A stretch of 64,000 nucleotides of DNA, from positions 124,001 through 188,000 of the forward strand of contig NZ_RKIC01000010.1 in NCBI RefSeq assembly GCF_003755185.1. The letters run 5' to 3'. The notes beneath the pieces were generated by a model. The model saw nothing but the letters and a program-made list of their open reading frames with translations, ran no database searches and was not told the origin of the DNA. Source of the DNA: Frigoribacterium sp. PhB24. GTDB lineage: Bacteria > Actinomycetota > Actinomycetes > Actinomycetales > Microbacteriaceae. Position numbers and translations under genes: made by a program. Positions within the stretch are counted from its first letter, which is position 1, and every line of letters starts with the position of its first letter. Positions 8,468-16,337 of the stretch are shown here, one piece after another.

Positions 8468-9163
8468 TCAGGCGGGCTCGGCCGCGGCGGCGAGCACCGT
8501 GGCGATCGTGCGGGGGTGGGCCAGCACCCGGAAGTGCCCGCCAGCGTGCAGGCGGACGTTGACCGCGCCGGGCAGTTCGCTGCCCTCGGGGATGTGCGGG
8601 TCGAACTCGCCGTAGACCGAGGTGATGCGGCCGTTGGCCGAGTCGTCCCGTGCGAGCAGCCTCGTCGTCGCATCGCGCGGCGAGAAGGCCCTCAGGGCGG
8701 GCAGCACCAGCCAGGTGGCGTAACGCGACCCCGAGAACGGCGAGCAGACGGCGACCATCGACCGTACCCGGCGGGTCTCGTCGAGCAGCACCATGACGTA
8801 CTTGCCGATCAGGCCGCCCTTGCTGTGGGCGACGATCACGACGTCGGTGAGCCCGTGTCCGAGCAGGTACGCGGCGACGTCGCGAGCGGTGGCCTCGACC
8901 GGGCGGCTGTTCCAGCGCAGGTCGTCCAGCACGTGGACAGGGTGGCCCTCGGCGTGCAGGCGTTCGATCATCGGGCGCAGGAACGCCCAGGTCTCCCACA
9001 CGCCGGGGATCACGAGCACGGGCCGACCGGCGCCCCCGAGGTAGCGCTCGGGGTCGCGCGGGCTCGTGACGGCCCGCACCTGCCAGATCGCGGCGTAGGC
9101 GTAGTCCTGCACCCACCAGACGGCGTGACGGACGAGCCGGCCGGGGGCGAGGTGGTGGAACAC
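8468..9163 (-). CDS. Alpha/beta-hydrolase, lipase/esterase type
   Basis: About 231 residues. VLVIPGVWETW gives the oxyanion strand-loop, VIVAHSKGGLIGK contains the nucleophile (A-H-S-K-G), VYGEFDPHIP the probable acid Asp and LHAGGHFRVL the catalytic His, so the triad is complete and in order. It resembles short actinobacterial triacylglycerol-lipase/PGAP1-like proteins. A signal peptide is not evident, so it is probably cytosolic or peripheral. GTG at 9161-9163 is preferred because TAGGGT lies exactly six bases upstream (leaderless); the adjacent GTG at 9164 is an alternative. Substrate unknown. Confidence 0.82.
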   Translation of the reverse strand: MFHHLAPGRLVRHAVWWVQDYAYAAIWQVRAVTSPRDPERYLGGAGRPVLVIPGVWETWAFLRPMIERLHAEGHPVHVLDDLRWNSRPVEATARDVAAYLLGHGLTDVVIVAHSKGGLIGKYVMVLLDETRRVRSMVAVCSPFSGSRYATWLVLPALRAFSPRDATTRLLARDDSANGRITSVYGEFDPHIPEGSELPGAVNVRLHAGGHFRVLAHPRTIATVLAAAAEPA

Positions 9164-9169
9164 CACTCG

Positions 9170-9175
9170 ACCCTA
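9170..9175 (-). promoter_or_regulatory. Leaderless-type -10 box (TAGGGT)
   Basis: Minus-strand TAGGGT six bases before the GTG at 9161-9163 of the hydrolase gene. Confidence 0.55.
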
Positions 9176-9201
9176 GGCGTCGACGTGCGGGTCGTCCCGG
9201 G

Positions 9202-10230
9202 TCAGACGCTGTCGGGGTCGAGGACGAGCGTCGTGCCCTCGAACAGCTGCTGGGCGTCGTCGATGACCTGCAGCCCCTGATTCATGTAGAGGAGTGCCGA
9301 GACCGAGATGCCGAAGCGTTGCGCGACGACGTCGATCAGGTCGTCGGGTGCGACGGTGTACCGCTTGGGTGCACCGGACGACGTCGTCGCCTCGAGGGCC
9401 CCCGTCGCGAAGGCCACCGCACCCGAGTCGGTCGGGACGATGTTCGTCTGCCGCGGTGGCACCGACCAGACGACCGGCGCGACGGCGAGGACCTTGCCGT
9501 TCGCGATCTCGACGGGGACGTCCGGGGAGGTGCCCGTCGAGTAGACGACGAGGGTCGAGAGGTACGACGGCTGGCTGATCGAGCCGAAGCTGCCCGAGGC
9601 CGCCGTCGGGGTCGTGACGGACGCGCCGAGCTCGACACCCCCGTCGCCGCCGAACGTGACGCCGTCGCCGACCGACGGAGCGACCTGGTAGAACGCGACT
9701 CCGACCGGGACGGGCAGGCTCGAGGTGGCGTCCGAGAGCTCGGTCGTGTAGCTGTCGTCGCCCCCGGCCACCACGCGGTAGTGGAGGTGGACGCTGCCCT
9801 TGGGCGAGGCGACGTCACCCTCGGCGACGACCGTGCCGGCCGCGACCGGCGTGATGAACGGCGCCGGCACGACGGCGTCCTGCGGTGGAGGGGTCGCCGC
9901 CCGGGGGGACGGCGTCGGGGTGGCGGTCGGCGTCGCCGACGGCGTCGCGCTCGGGGTGGGCGTCGAGGTGCGGGCGGGCGTGGTCGGCCGAGGGGACTCG
10001 GTGGGGGCGCCGGCCGCGAGCGGGGCCGACCCGCTCGTGAACAGGACCGCGCTCACGACGACCGAGACCAGGGCCGCGACGGCCACGACGCCACCGACGA
10101 TCGCGAGACGGCGGCGACCGGACCGGGGTGCGGGTTCGTCGTCTCCGCCGTCGGCGCCCGCCCGGGGCGCGAAGAGTTCGTGACCGGGCGTGACGTCGTC
10201 GTCGCCCACCCCTGGTGTGTGCCGTGCCAT
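9202..10230 (-). CDS. Membrane-anchored LysM-domain protein
   Basis: 342 residues. A cytoplasmic N-terminus of about 45 residues is followed by one membrane helix (about 46-72), a Pro/Thr/Ser wall-spanning linker (about 80-125), a beta-rich region of unknown type and a C-terminal LysM module (about 288-337: YTVAPDDLIDVVAQRFGISV, then LYMNQGLQ). LysM binds N-acetylglucosamine-containing glycans such as peptidoglycan, so the protein is probably anchored in the membrane and reaches into the wall. ATG at 10228-10230 has GAGGGGG upstream; TAGGAT about 25 bases before the start is a plausible -10. No catalytic domain is visible. Confidence 0.85.
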   Translation of the reverse strand: MARHTPGVGDDDVTPGHELFAPRAGADGGDDEPAPRSGRRRLAIVGGVVAVAALVSVVVSAVLFTSGSAPLAAGAPTESPRPTTPARTSTPTPSATPSATPTATPTPSPRAATPPPQDAVVPAPFITPVAAGTVVAEGDVASPKGSVHLHYRVVAGGDDSYTTELSDATSSLPVPVGVAFYQVAPSVGDGVTFGGDGGVELGASVTTPTAASGSFGSISQPSYLSTLVVYSTGTSPDVPVEIANGKVLAVAPVVWSVPPRQTNIVPTDSGAVAFATGALEATTSSGAPKRYTVAPDDLIDVVAQRFGISVSALLYMNQGLQVIDDAQQLFEGTTLVLDPDSV

Positions 10231-10409
10231 GGTGCCCCCTCGGCGATGATCCTAGGGGACGGGATGGGCCGGGTCGAGACCGATCGGTCCGGTACCGGGT
10301 CGGGTACGAACCTGGAACAGCCTGTGAACCCCGGCGGCCAGCGGGCACCCGGCCTACCGTCACGGGTGTACCGGGTCAGTCCGGTCGACCGACAACCAGG
10401 AGGTACGTC

Positions 10410-10586
10410 ATGTCCGTTGGCGACAAGGCAAAAGATTTCGTCCAGAAGGCCGCCGGCAAGGCCGAAGAGGCCGTCGGAAAGCGCACGGACGACGAAGAAC
10501 TCACGAAGCAGGGCCACAAGGACCAGCACATGAGCGAAGAGCGTCTCGAGACCGAGAAGGCCAAGGACGACCTCGGCCAGAGCTGA
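10410..10586 (+). CDS. CsbD-family stress protein
   Basis: 58 residues, highly charged and helical: DKAKDFVQKAAGKAEEAVGK at the N-terminus is the CsbD signature, followed by a Lys/Glu-rich tail. The ATG follows AGGAGG by seven bases. CsbD proteins are general-stress proteins of unknown biochemical role (sigma-B regulon in Bacillus). A 38-base palindromic terminator follows immediately. The rest of the 0-11 kb region also carries stress-type genes. Confidence 0.9.
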   Translation: MSVGDKAKDFVQKAAGKAEEAVGKRTDDEELTKQGHKDQHMSEERLETEKAKDDLGQS

Positions 10587-10611
10587 TCGTCCCGCCGACC
10601 CGGTCGGCACC

Positions 10612-10649
10612 ACGAAGGGCCCGACATCCGCGGATGTCGGGCCCTTCGT
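10612..10649. terminator. Perfect 19-bp-arm palindromic terminator
   Basis: ACGAAGGGCCCGACATCCG is followed directly by its reverse complement, a perfect palindrome. It lies between the converging csbD-like and SGNH-GAF genes and should terminate both. Confidence 0.85.
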
Positions 10650-10680
10650 CGTCCGGGTGGGGTCCTCTCCGGACGTGGGC

Positions 10681-11886
10681 TCAGCCGCCGCCCGGCTCGT
10701 GCCGGAACAGGTGTCGCTGCACCGCGAGGGCGAGCGACCTCAGGGCCGTGGCGTCCGCGGTCGAGAAGCGCCGCGCCTCCGTGTCCATGACGCAGAGCGC
10801 ACCGACGCGGTGGCCGTCCGGCGACTCGAGGGGGTAGCCGGCGTAGAACCGGATGCCGGGGTCACCGGCCACGACCGAGTAGTCGGCGTAGCGCGAGTCC
10901 AGGCTGGCGTCCTCGATCACGAGGTGACCGGTGCGTCGGATGGTCGTGTCGCAGAACGACTCCGAGCGGGGTAGGACCACCGGGTCGATCCCCGAGACCG
11001 AGCGCATGACCTGCGTCTCGCTGCGGATCAGGGTCACGGCGGCGAGGGTCGTGCCGAAGAGCCGCCGGGCCCGGTCGGTGAGTGCGTCGAGTTCGGGGTC
11101 GTCCACGCCGTCGGCACGGTCCTCGAGTCGTTCGAGGGCGAGACGCCGGGCCGACTCGTCGGCGGCGACGGTCTCTCGGGCAGCGGGGCGCGCAGGGTCG
11201 AGCCGGTCGCTCACGGTGAGCGCGATCGGCGCTGCCCACCGGGCGTAGACGGGAGCGCTCTCCGCCTCGAAGGCGTGCTCCTCGGCTTCGGGGACGAAGA
11301 CCATGGAGGTACGTCGGGCGACGGCACGTCGGGTCGCGGCGTTCAGCCTGCCGGCGTTCCGGTCCACGGTGTCGGCGAGTCGGGGTGGGAAATGCGGATT
11401 GACCGCGAACGACGGGACGCCGAGCACGAAGGTCGTGGTGGCCGCAGGCGTCCCGGCCGACACGACGTCCAGCAGCGCCTCGAGGTCGTGCTGCCAGGCG
11501 GCGACGTCCATCAGGGCGAGGGCCTCGTTCGCCCCGAACGAGAGCAGGACGGCGTCGAACCGGCCGAGATCCAGGTCGGCGATCGCGTCAGGGCCCTGCC
11601 TCACGGTCATGCGGCCGTCGACCACGATGTCGACGTCGGTGGCCCGTCCGGTCAGCGCGGTGAGGCTCCGGGCGAGGTGACCGGGCAGTCCGAGCTCGTG
11701 CGTCCGCACGCCGCGGCCGGTGGCGACACCGTCACCGACCAGGAGCACCCGGTCGGGGTCGGTGCCCGGCGCGTGCAGGTGGGGCGAGTCGCGCGCGACG
11801 ACGTGGCGTTCCCACGAGTGCGGGCTCGCGCTCAGCCAGGTGCGGATCAGGGGACGCGCGAACGCGTGGGTGACGGCGGAGAGCAT
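10681..11886 (-). CDS. SGNH-hydrolase-like plus GAF domain protein
   Basis: 401 residues. Residues about 40-250 follow the SGNH fold: VLLVGDGVATGRG (block I), GRMTVRQG (block II), LLSFGANEAL (block III). In block I the usual catalytic Ser (GDS) is Gly (GDG), so hydrolase activity is doubtful. Residues about 255-395 are a GAF domain (LFGTTLAAVTLIRSET, FCDTTIRRTGHLVIEDA, VGALCVMDTEARRF), a small-molecule or redox sensor fold. The ATG at 11884-11886 follows GAGG; a TAGGCT -10-like box is about 85 bases upstream. Probably a cytosolic sensor-type protein; no output domain is seen. Confidence 0.78.
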   Translation of the reverse strand: MLSAVTHAFARPLIRTWLSASPHSWERHVVARDSPHLHAPGTDPDRVLLVGDGVATGRGVRTHELGLPGHLARSLTALTGRATDVDIVVDGRMTVRQGPDAIADLDLGRFDAVLLSFGANEALALMDVAAWQHDLEALLDVVSAGTPAATTTFVLGVPSFAVNPHFPPRLADTVDRNAGRLNAATRRAVARRTSMVFVPEAEEHAFEAESAPVYARWAAPIALTVSDRLDPARPAARETVAADESARRLALERLEDRADGVDDPELDALTDRARRLFGTTLAAVTLIRSETQVMRSVSGIDPVVLPRSESFCDTTIRRTGHLVIEDASLDSRYADYSVVAGDPGIRFYAGYPLESPDGHRVGALCVMDTEARRFSTADATALRSLALAVQRHLFRHEPGGG

Positions 11887-12092
11887 GGCGGCCTCGCATC
11901 GGCGGGTGACGTGCCGACACTTGGACGGCCTGGGAGAACCCCCGTCACGCGATCGACGATGCAGGCCTGGTCCGCCCGAGCCTAGGCAGTCGCCGTCGCG
12001 ACGGCCCTGCCGCGTCGGGGGGCTTGACAAGGTGACCGGTGGGGTTCGATGCAGGATGTGCACGACGAGGCCGTCCGTGCTTCGGTGAAGGC

Positions 12093-12755
12093 ATGAACCG
12101 TTCGTTCCGCGCCCTGCTCCCCGCCGTCACCCTCGCGGTCGTCTTGTCGGCCTGCTCGTCGCCGGGCGGCACCGAGACGACGGGGACTCCCACCGTGACC
12201 GTCTCGGCGTCTCCGTCGACCGGGACGCCGACGCCGACGGCCGCTGCCACGGCGACGCCCGGCCCCGACGGAGCGTCCGGAGGAGGCGGCGACCTGGGCG
12301 ACGGTGCCGGCGGTGACGCGTCCTCACGCTGCACGGTGGGCGAGCTCACCGCCGAGATCGCCGACGGAGGCGGGGGTGCGGCCGGCAGCTACGGCGTCGC
12401 GATCATCCTGACGAACAGTGGTCAGCGGTCCTGCACCCTGCAGGGCTGGCCGGGCGTCTCGTTCGTCGGAGACGGGAACGGGACCCAGATCGGTGCCTCC
12501 GCCGTACTCGACCGGTCGACCGCACACGAGACCCACACGCTCGCCCCCGGCGGCGAAGTGCAGACCATCGTGCGCATCGCCCAGACGGGCAACTACGACA
12601 CGGACGAGTGCCGGCCTCAGGCCACCGACGGCTTCCGGGTCTACCCGCCCGGCTCGCTCGAGTCGATCTTCGTACCCGCGTCGGGGTCGAGCTACGAGGC
12701 GTGCTCGAACGCGCAGGTGCAGCAGATGACGGTCGGCGCCCTCGCGACCTTCTGA
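12093..12755 (+). CDS. Secreted lipoprotein with DUF4232 domain
   Basis: 220 residues. Signal peptide with lipobox VLSAC (Cys21), then a Pro/Thr/Gly-rich linker to about 85. Residues about 90-220 match DUF4232, a beta-sandwich domain of actinobacterial lipoproteins: two Cys (SRCTVGEL and RSCTLQGWPGVSF) near the start and two near the end (TDECRP, YEACSN) probably form disulphides. Exported and anchored to the outer face of the membrane. Start ATG with GTGAAGG upstream. Function of DUF4232 unknown. Confidence 0.88.
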   Translation: MNRSFRALLPAVTLAVVLSACSSPGGTETTGTPTVTVSASPSTGTPTPTAAATATPGPDGASGGGGDLGDGAGGDASSRCTVGELTAEIADGGGGAAGSYGVAIILTNSGQRSCTLQGWPGVSFVGDGNGTQIGASAVLDRSTAHETHTLAPGGEVQTIVRIAQTGNYDTDECRPQATDGFRVYPPGSLESIFVPASGSSYEACSNAQVQQMTVGALATF

Positions 12756-12942
12756 CGTTCCCCCGGCCCCTCTGCCGGACGGAGTCATCCTCGGCCAGAG
12801 ACTGGAGGACGTCTGAGGGTGCTGCGGATCGTCCTCGGTGCGACCGTCCTCGCCTGGGGCATCATCCGCACCCGGAGGTCCGCGGCGGTGTGGTTGCCCG
12901 TCGTCGCCGACCCCCGGTGTCGGTGCCGCCCCCGGTGTCGGT

Positions 12943-13029
12943 GCCGGCAATTCCGAGCTGGTGCTGCGGCGGGGTGACGGGATCGGCGTGGGACGGGCGC
13001 TCCGGCGTCAGGAGCCAGGATTTGCCGAC
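12943..13029. repeat. Intergenic palindromic repeat, copy 1 (87 bp)
   Basis: Begins GCCGGCAATTCC and ends AGGATTTGCCGAC, so the ends are imperfect inverted repeats. The interior (CTGGTGCTGCGGCGGGGT, then GGGATCGGCGTGGGACGGG) matches copy 2 over the same 87-base length at roughly 80% by eye. It sits in the 325-base gap between the lipoprotein and DUF4166 genes, where no gene is supported. Confidence 0.75.
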
Positions 13030-13080
13030 AGAGGGGGCGGGCGGGGGTGAGCTCGTGACGCGACCCGTGCCTCCTGACGT

Positions 13081-13767
13081 CTAGAGACGGGCCTCGGTCC
13101 GCCTCGGCTTCAGCCGGGAGGGCGCGTCCGATGCCGCGAGCCACTCGCAGGTGAACGTGCCGCGGTAGCCGAAGAGGAAGCCGAAGCGATGGTTGCGCAC
13201 CTCGAGGTCGACGTGGAACGACCGGTCGTCGTCGGACCACCACTCGTGCAGCTCGGCCCGGCCGCTGAAGAGCATCGGGAAGCGGAACGAGACCGGGCCC
13301 TCGTGGAACCGCTGCGCCTCGGACCGCAACACGAGGCCGCCGTGGGCGTCGACCGTCAGGTCGAGGTCGACCGCGAGGTGCTGGTGCGTGCCGAGGTAGT
13401 CGAGCACCCGCCCCTCGTCGAGCACCATGGTCGCATCGAAGCGGACCGGGCGCCGGCCCGCGCGGCGACGACGCGGCACCGTGTACGAGCGGACGAAGGT
13501 GACGGTCTCACGGCCGAGACCGTCGCGGTACGGGTAGTTCTCGATGACGAAGGGCACGTCACGGCCGACGTCGGGCACCAGGATGTTGCGCAACCGCCCG
13601 ATCTGCAGGAACGGGACCGTCCACCACGGGCCCCGCCGGATCGACGACATGACGCCCCGGCCCACGCAGGCCTCGCCCGAGTCCAGACCGACTCCGAAGC
13701 GGCGCTGCATCATCGGGTGCAGACGGGCGAACTCGTCGCCGAGGGCCTGCTCGAAGATCGAGGTCAT
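13081..13767 (-). CDS. DUF4166 protein
   Basis: 228 residues, ATG at 13765-13767 overlapping the TGA of the SRPBCC gene (ATGA). It opens SIFEQALGDEFARLHPMMQRRF and contains LRNILVPDVGRDVPFVIENY and FRFPMLFSGRAELHEWW, all features of the DUF4166 family, a lipocalin-like beta-barrel domain sometimes fused to saccharopine dehydrogenase-like proteins. Function unknown; coupling to a SRPBCC lipid-binding-fold gene suggests both act on the same hydrophobic ligand (inference). A basic C-terminal tail follows. Confidence 0.8.
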   Translation of the reverse strand: MTSIFEQALGDEFARLHPMMQRRFGVGLDSGEACVGRGVMSSIRRGPWWTVPFLQIGRLRNILVPDVGRDVPFVIENYPYRDGLGRETVTFVRSYTVPRRRRAGRRPVRFDATMVLDEGRVLDYLGTHQHLAVDLDLTVDAHGGLVLRSEAQRFHEGPVSFRFPMLFSGRAELHEWWSDDDRSFHVDLEVRNHRFGFLFGYRGTFTCEWLAASDAPSRLKPRRTEARL

Positions 13768-14399
13768 CGGGGTGACCGCCTCGCGGGGTCGGGCAGCGCG
13801 GCCAGGGTGACCGGCGCCTCCTCCAGGTGGTCGCTCGTGCGCGAGCCGCCCACGGGAGCACGCAGGGTCCGGGAGGCGCGGGGGCGGTCCGGACGCCAGA
13901 ACGCGAGGGCGCTGGCGAGCGGCCACCGCTCGGGCTCGCGCCCGGTCTCGAGCCAGAGCCGCAGACGGTCGAAGCTGAAGGCGGTGGCCCAGCCGAGCAG
14001 CGGGCGGACGACCAGGTCGAGCGGACCCCAACCCGAGTCGTAGTCGTAACCCGTCACGAAGCGTGTGCGCCCGTCGGCCGTCGGCAGGTAGCGCCAGTAC
14101 CCGCGCCCGGCGCGGATCGGCGAGAGGGCGTCCTCGGTCGCGAAGCGCAGGGCCGACGTGCGCGAGCCGTCGGGGCCGTGGCGCTCGCCGATGCTGACGC
14201 CCGTGCCCTCGACGGTGTGGAGGGGCGTCCGGCGGACGTAACGGAACGGGGTCGAGCCGTCGCCGTCCGGCGGCCCGGGGGTGATGCTCGAGAAGCGGAC
14301 GTCCCAGCGGACGTGCTGCGCGGGGTCCTGCGTGGCGGCCCAGACCCGGTCGAGGTCGGCGTCGATCACGGTCTCGACGTAGATCTGACGTTTCCCCAC
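13764..14399 (-). CDS. SRPBCC (START/Bet v1-fold) family protein
   Basis: 211 residues from a GTG at 14397-14399. It begins GKRQIYVETVIDADLDRVWA, the typical SRPBCC opening with the DLDRVW helix, continues with HVRWDVRFSSITPG, and ends in a C-terminal helix (LLGWATAFSFDRLRLWLE). These proteins bind hydrophobic ligands in a deep cavity. The last 45 residues are Arg/Pro-rich and unrelated. A TAGCCT box seven bases upstream indicates a leaderless transcript; longer open frame upstream is not credible because it runs through the divergent promoter. Confidence 0.8.
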   Translation of the reverse strand: MGKRQIYVETVIDADLDRVWAATQDPAQHVRWDVRFSSITPGPPDGDGSTPFRYVRRTPLHTVEGTGVSIGERHGPDGSRTSALRFATEDALSPIRAGRGYWRYLPTADGRTRFVTGYDYDSGWGPLDLVVRPLLGWATAFSFDRLRLWLETGREPERWPLASALAFWRPDRPRASRTLRAPVGGSRTSDHLEEAPVTLAALPDPARRSPR

Positions 14400-14406
14400 G
14401 ATCGTG

Positions 14407-14412
14407 AGGCTA
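14407..14412 (-). promoter_or_regulatory. Leaderless-type -10 box (TAGCCT)
   Basis: Minus-strand TAGCCT seven bases before the GTG at 14397-14399. It is back to back with the plus-strand TAGGCT at 14465. Confidence 0.55.
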
Positions 14413-14464
14413 GGGCATGGTGACGGCCTCGGGAACGCCTCGCGACGCGGTTCGCGGCCGGTTC

Positions 14465-14470
14465 TAGGCT
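14465..14470 (+). promoter_or_regulatory. Leaderless-type -10 box (TAGGCT)
   Basis: TAGGCT six bases before the ATG at 14477. Confidence 0.6.
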
Positions 14471-14476
14471 CACGCC

Positions 14477-15106
14477 ATGGACGAGAGCTTCGAGACGGTC
14501 CGCGTCGCGTTCGGGGCCGCGGCGCGGTGGTTCGCCGAGACGGTGCACGAGCTCGATCGGGCACCGGTCCGGTGGGATGACCCGGCCCTCGGCGAGTGGA
14601 GCCTCCGCGACCTCGTCGGCCACACGTCGCGGGCCCTGTCGACGGTCGAAGAGTACCTGCGGCCCGGGTCGACGGAGTCCGACCGCCGGACCGTCGACTA
14701 CTACCGGGCCGTCCGGGGCGGACGCGCCGACCCGGACGAGGTCGCAGAGAGGGGCCGGCGGGCGGGACGGGACCTTGGCGTCGACCTGCCCGAGAGCGTC
14801 GACGTCCTCGTGCGACGGGTGACCGGCGTGGTGGCCGGCCGGTCCGCGGACGCGCGGGTGGAGACCCCGGTGGGCGCGTGGCGACTCGAGGCGTACCTGC
14901 CCACGCGGGTCGTCGAGCTCGTCGTCCACACGGGCGACCTGCGGACGGCCGGCGGGCTCGACGGGCAGTGTCCCGAGGTCGCGAGCCGTCGGGCGCTGGT
15001 CGTGCTCGGCGCGCTCGTGGCCGATGCTCCGTCGGATGACGCGCCGCGCCTCCTGACGGCCCTGACGGGGCGCTCGGCGCTCGCCGCCGGGTTCACGGTG
15101 CTGTGA
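14477..15106 (+). CDS. Mycothiol-dependent maleylpyruvate isomerase-like (DinB-fold) protein
   Basis: 209 residues. The four-helix MDMPI N-terminal/DinB fold is indicated by AARWFAETVHELD, GEWSLRDLVGHTSRALSTVEEYL and RVVELVVHTGDLRTA: the His residues in TVHELD, VGHTS and VVHTGDL are the expected three metal ligands. Family members are metal-dependent mycothiol S-transferases or isomerases, and mycothiol is an actinobacterial thiol, so this also supports the taxonomic placement. Substrate unknown. The start is fixed by the leaderless -10 box at 14465. Confidence 0.85.
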   Translation: MDESFETVRVAFGAAARWFAETVHELDRAPVRWDDPALGEWSLRDLVGHTSRALSTVEEYLRPGSTESDRRTVDYYRAVRGGRADPDEVAERGRRAGRDLGVDLPESVDVLVRRVTGVVAGRSADARVETPVGAWRLEAYLPTRVVELVVHTGDLRTAGGLDGQCPEVASRRALVVLGALVADAPSDDAPRLLTALTGRSALAAGFTVL

Positions 15107-15183
15107 CGCGGACGCCACACCTGCCGTCGGACGGCGGCCCCGCCGTCTCGAGCGTCGGCCTCGGGAGCGGGTTCGGCCTCGGG

Positions 15184-15270
15184 GCCGGCAATTCAGGGCT
15201 GGTGCCGCGCCGGGGTCCCGGGATCGGTGCGGGACGGGTGCGGCCGCAGCAGGAACCAGGACTTGCCGAC
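15184..15270. repeat. Intergenic palindromic repeat, copy 2 (87 bp)
   Basis: Begins GCCGGCAATTC and ends GGACTTGCCGAC; same length and internal order as copy 1 (CTGGTGCCGCGCCGGGGT, GGGATCGGTGCGGGACGGG, AGCAGGAACCAGG). It lies between the MDMPI-like gene and the proline iminopeptidase gene. Confidence 0.75.
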
Positions 15271-15324
15271 GGGACGACGCCCGCCGCCGCGCGGGGCTCG
15301 TCGTGCTCGCGGTGGGCTGGTGAC

Positions 15325-15330
15325 TACCGT
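15325..15330 (+). promoter_or_regulatory. Leaderless-type -10 box (TACCGT)
   Basis: TACCGT six bases before the ATG at 15337 of the proline iminopeptidase gene. Confidence 0.55.
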
Positions 15331-15336
15331 GGCCGC

Positions 15337-16290
15337 ATGACCTACCCGCCGCACGACCCGTACCGGACGGGCTCCGTCGAGACGACCGACCGCGCCTCGC
15401 TGTACGTCGAGGAGTCCGGGCGCCCGGACGGAGTCCCTGCCCTCTGGTTGCACGGCGGACCCGGCGGCTCGCTCGGTCGGGGAGGCTACCGACGGGCGTT
15501 CGACCCGCGGGCGTACCGGTTGGTCGGCATCGACCAGCGCGGTACGGGGCGCAGCACCCCGAGCGTCGCCGGCGACCCGGCCGGCCTCGAGCGGCACACC
15601 ACGCAGCGGCTCGTCGCCGACCTCGAGGAGGTGCGTGACCGGCTCGGCATCGAGAGCTGGGTTGTCGGCGGGGTGTCGTGGGGCACGACGCTCGCGCTCG
15701 CCTACGGCGAGGAGCACCCGGACCGCGTCCGAGCCCTGGCGCTCAAGGCGGTCACGACCACGAGTCGGGACGAGGTCGACTGGATCACCGAGGGGGGGGT
15801 CGGACGGCTCTTCCCCGAGGAGTGGGCCGTGTTCGACCGCGAGAGCAGGAGGCGCGACGACGAGAGGCCCGTCGACGCGTACGCGAGACGGCTGGCTTCC
15901 GACGACGCGGCCGACCGTGAGGCCGCCGCGGCGAGCTGGGACAGGTGGGAGGGCGTCCACGTGAGCCTCGACGACCCGGACTCCCGAGGGCGGGGACACC
16001 TCGGCCCCGGGCGGCGGGAGGCGTTCGCGACGCTCGTCACCCGGTACTGGAGCAACGACGGCTTCCTGTCGGGCGAGCGGTCGGTCATGGCACGGCTGCC
16101 CCGCATCGGGCACATCCCCGGCGCGCTCGTCCACGGTCGACGAGACGTGAGCGGGCCGGCGGTCACGCCGTGGCGTCTGCACCGGGCCTGGCCGGCGAGC
16201 ACCCTCACCGTCGTCGAGGACGAGGGGCACGGCGGCCCGGGTCAGGTCGAGGCGCTCGGCTCGGCACTAGACGTATTCGCGCGGCGGTGA
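15337..16290 (+). CDS. pip: Proline iminopeptidase (S33 alpha/beta-hydrolase)
   Basis: 317 residues, the normal length. It removes N-terminal proline from peptides. HGGPGG (39-44) is the S33 oxyanion signature, GGVSWGTTLAL carries the nucleophile Ser (about 114), GRRDVSGP the acid and DEGHGGPG the His near the C-terminus. No signal peptide, cytosolic. Oddity: the last 25 or so bases turn less G+C-rich (CACTAGACGTATTCGCG) and the low-G+C insert begins right after the stop, so the insertion junction may lie inside the 3' end of this gene. The catalytic residues are all upstream of that. Confidence 0.92.
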   Translation: MTYPPHDPYRTGSVETTDRASLYVEESGRPDGVPALWLHGGPGGSLGRGGYRRAFDPRAYRLVGIDQRGTGRSTPSVAGDPAGLERHTTQRLVADLEEVRDRLGIESWVVGGVSWGTTLALAYGEEHPDRVRALALKAVTTTSRDEVDWITEGGVGRLFPEEWAVFDRESRRRDDERPVDAYARRLASDDAADREAAAASWDRWEGVHVSLDDPDSRGRGHLGPGRREAFATLVTRYWSNDGFLSGERSVMARLPRIGHIPGALVHGRRDVSGPAVTPWRLHRAWPASTLTVVEDEGHGGPGQVEALGSALDVFARR

Positions 16291-16337
16291 TCAAGGTTGC
16301 TCTATGCGTTATCGCTGCGCTCACCTAAGGAGGTCGG

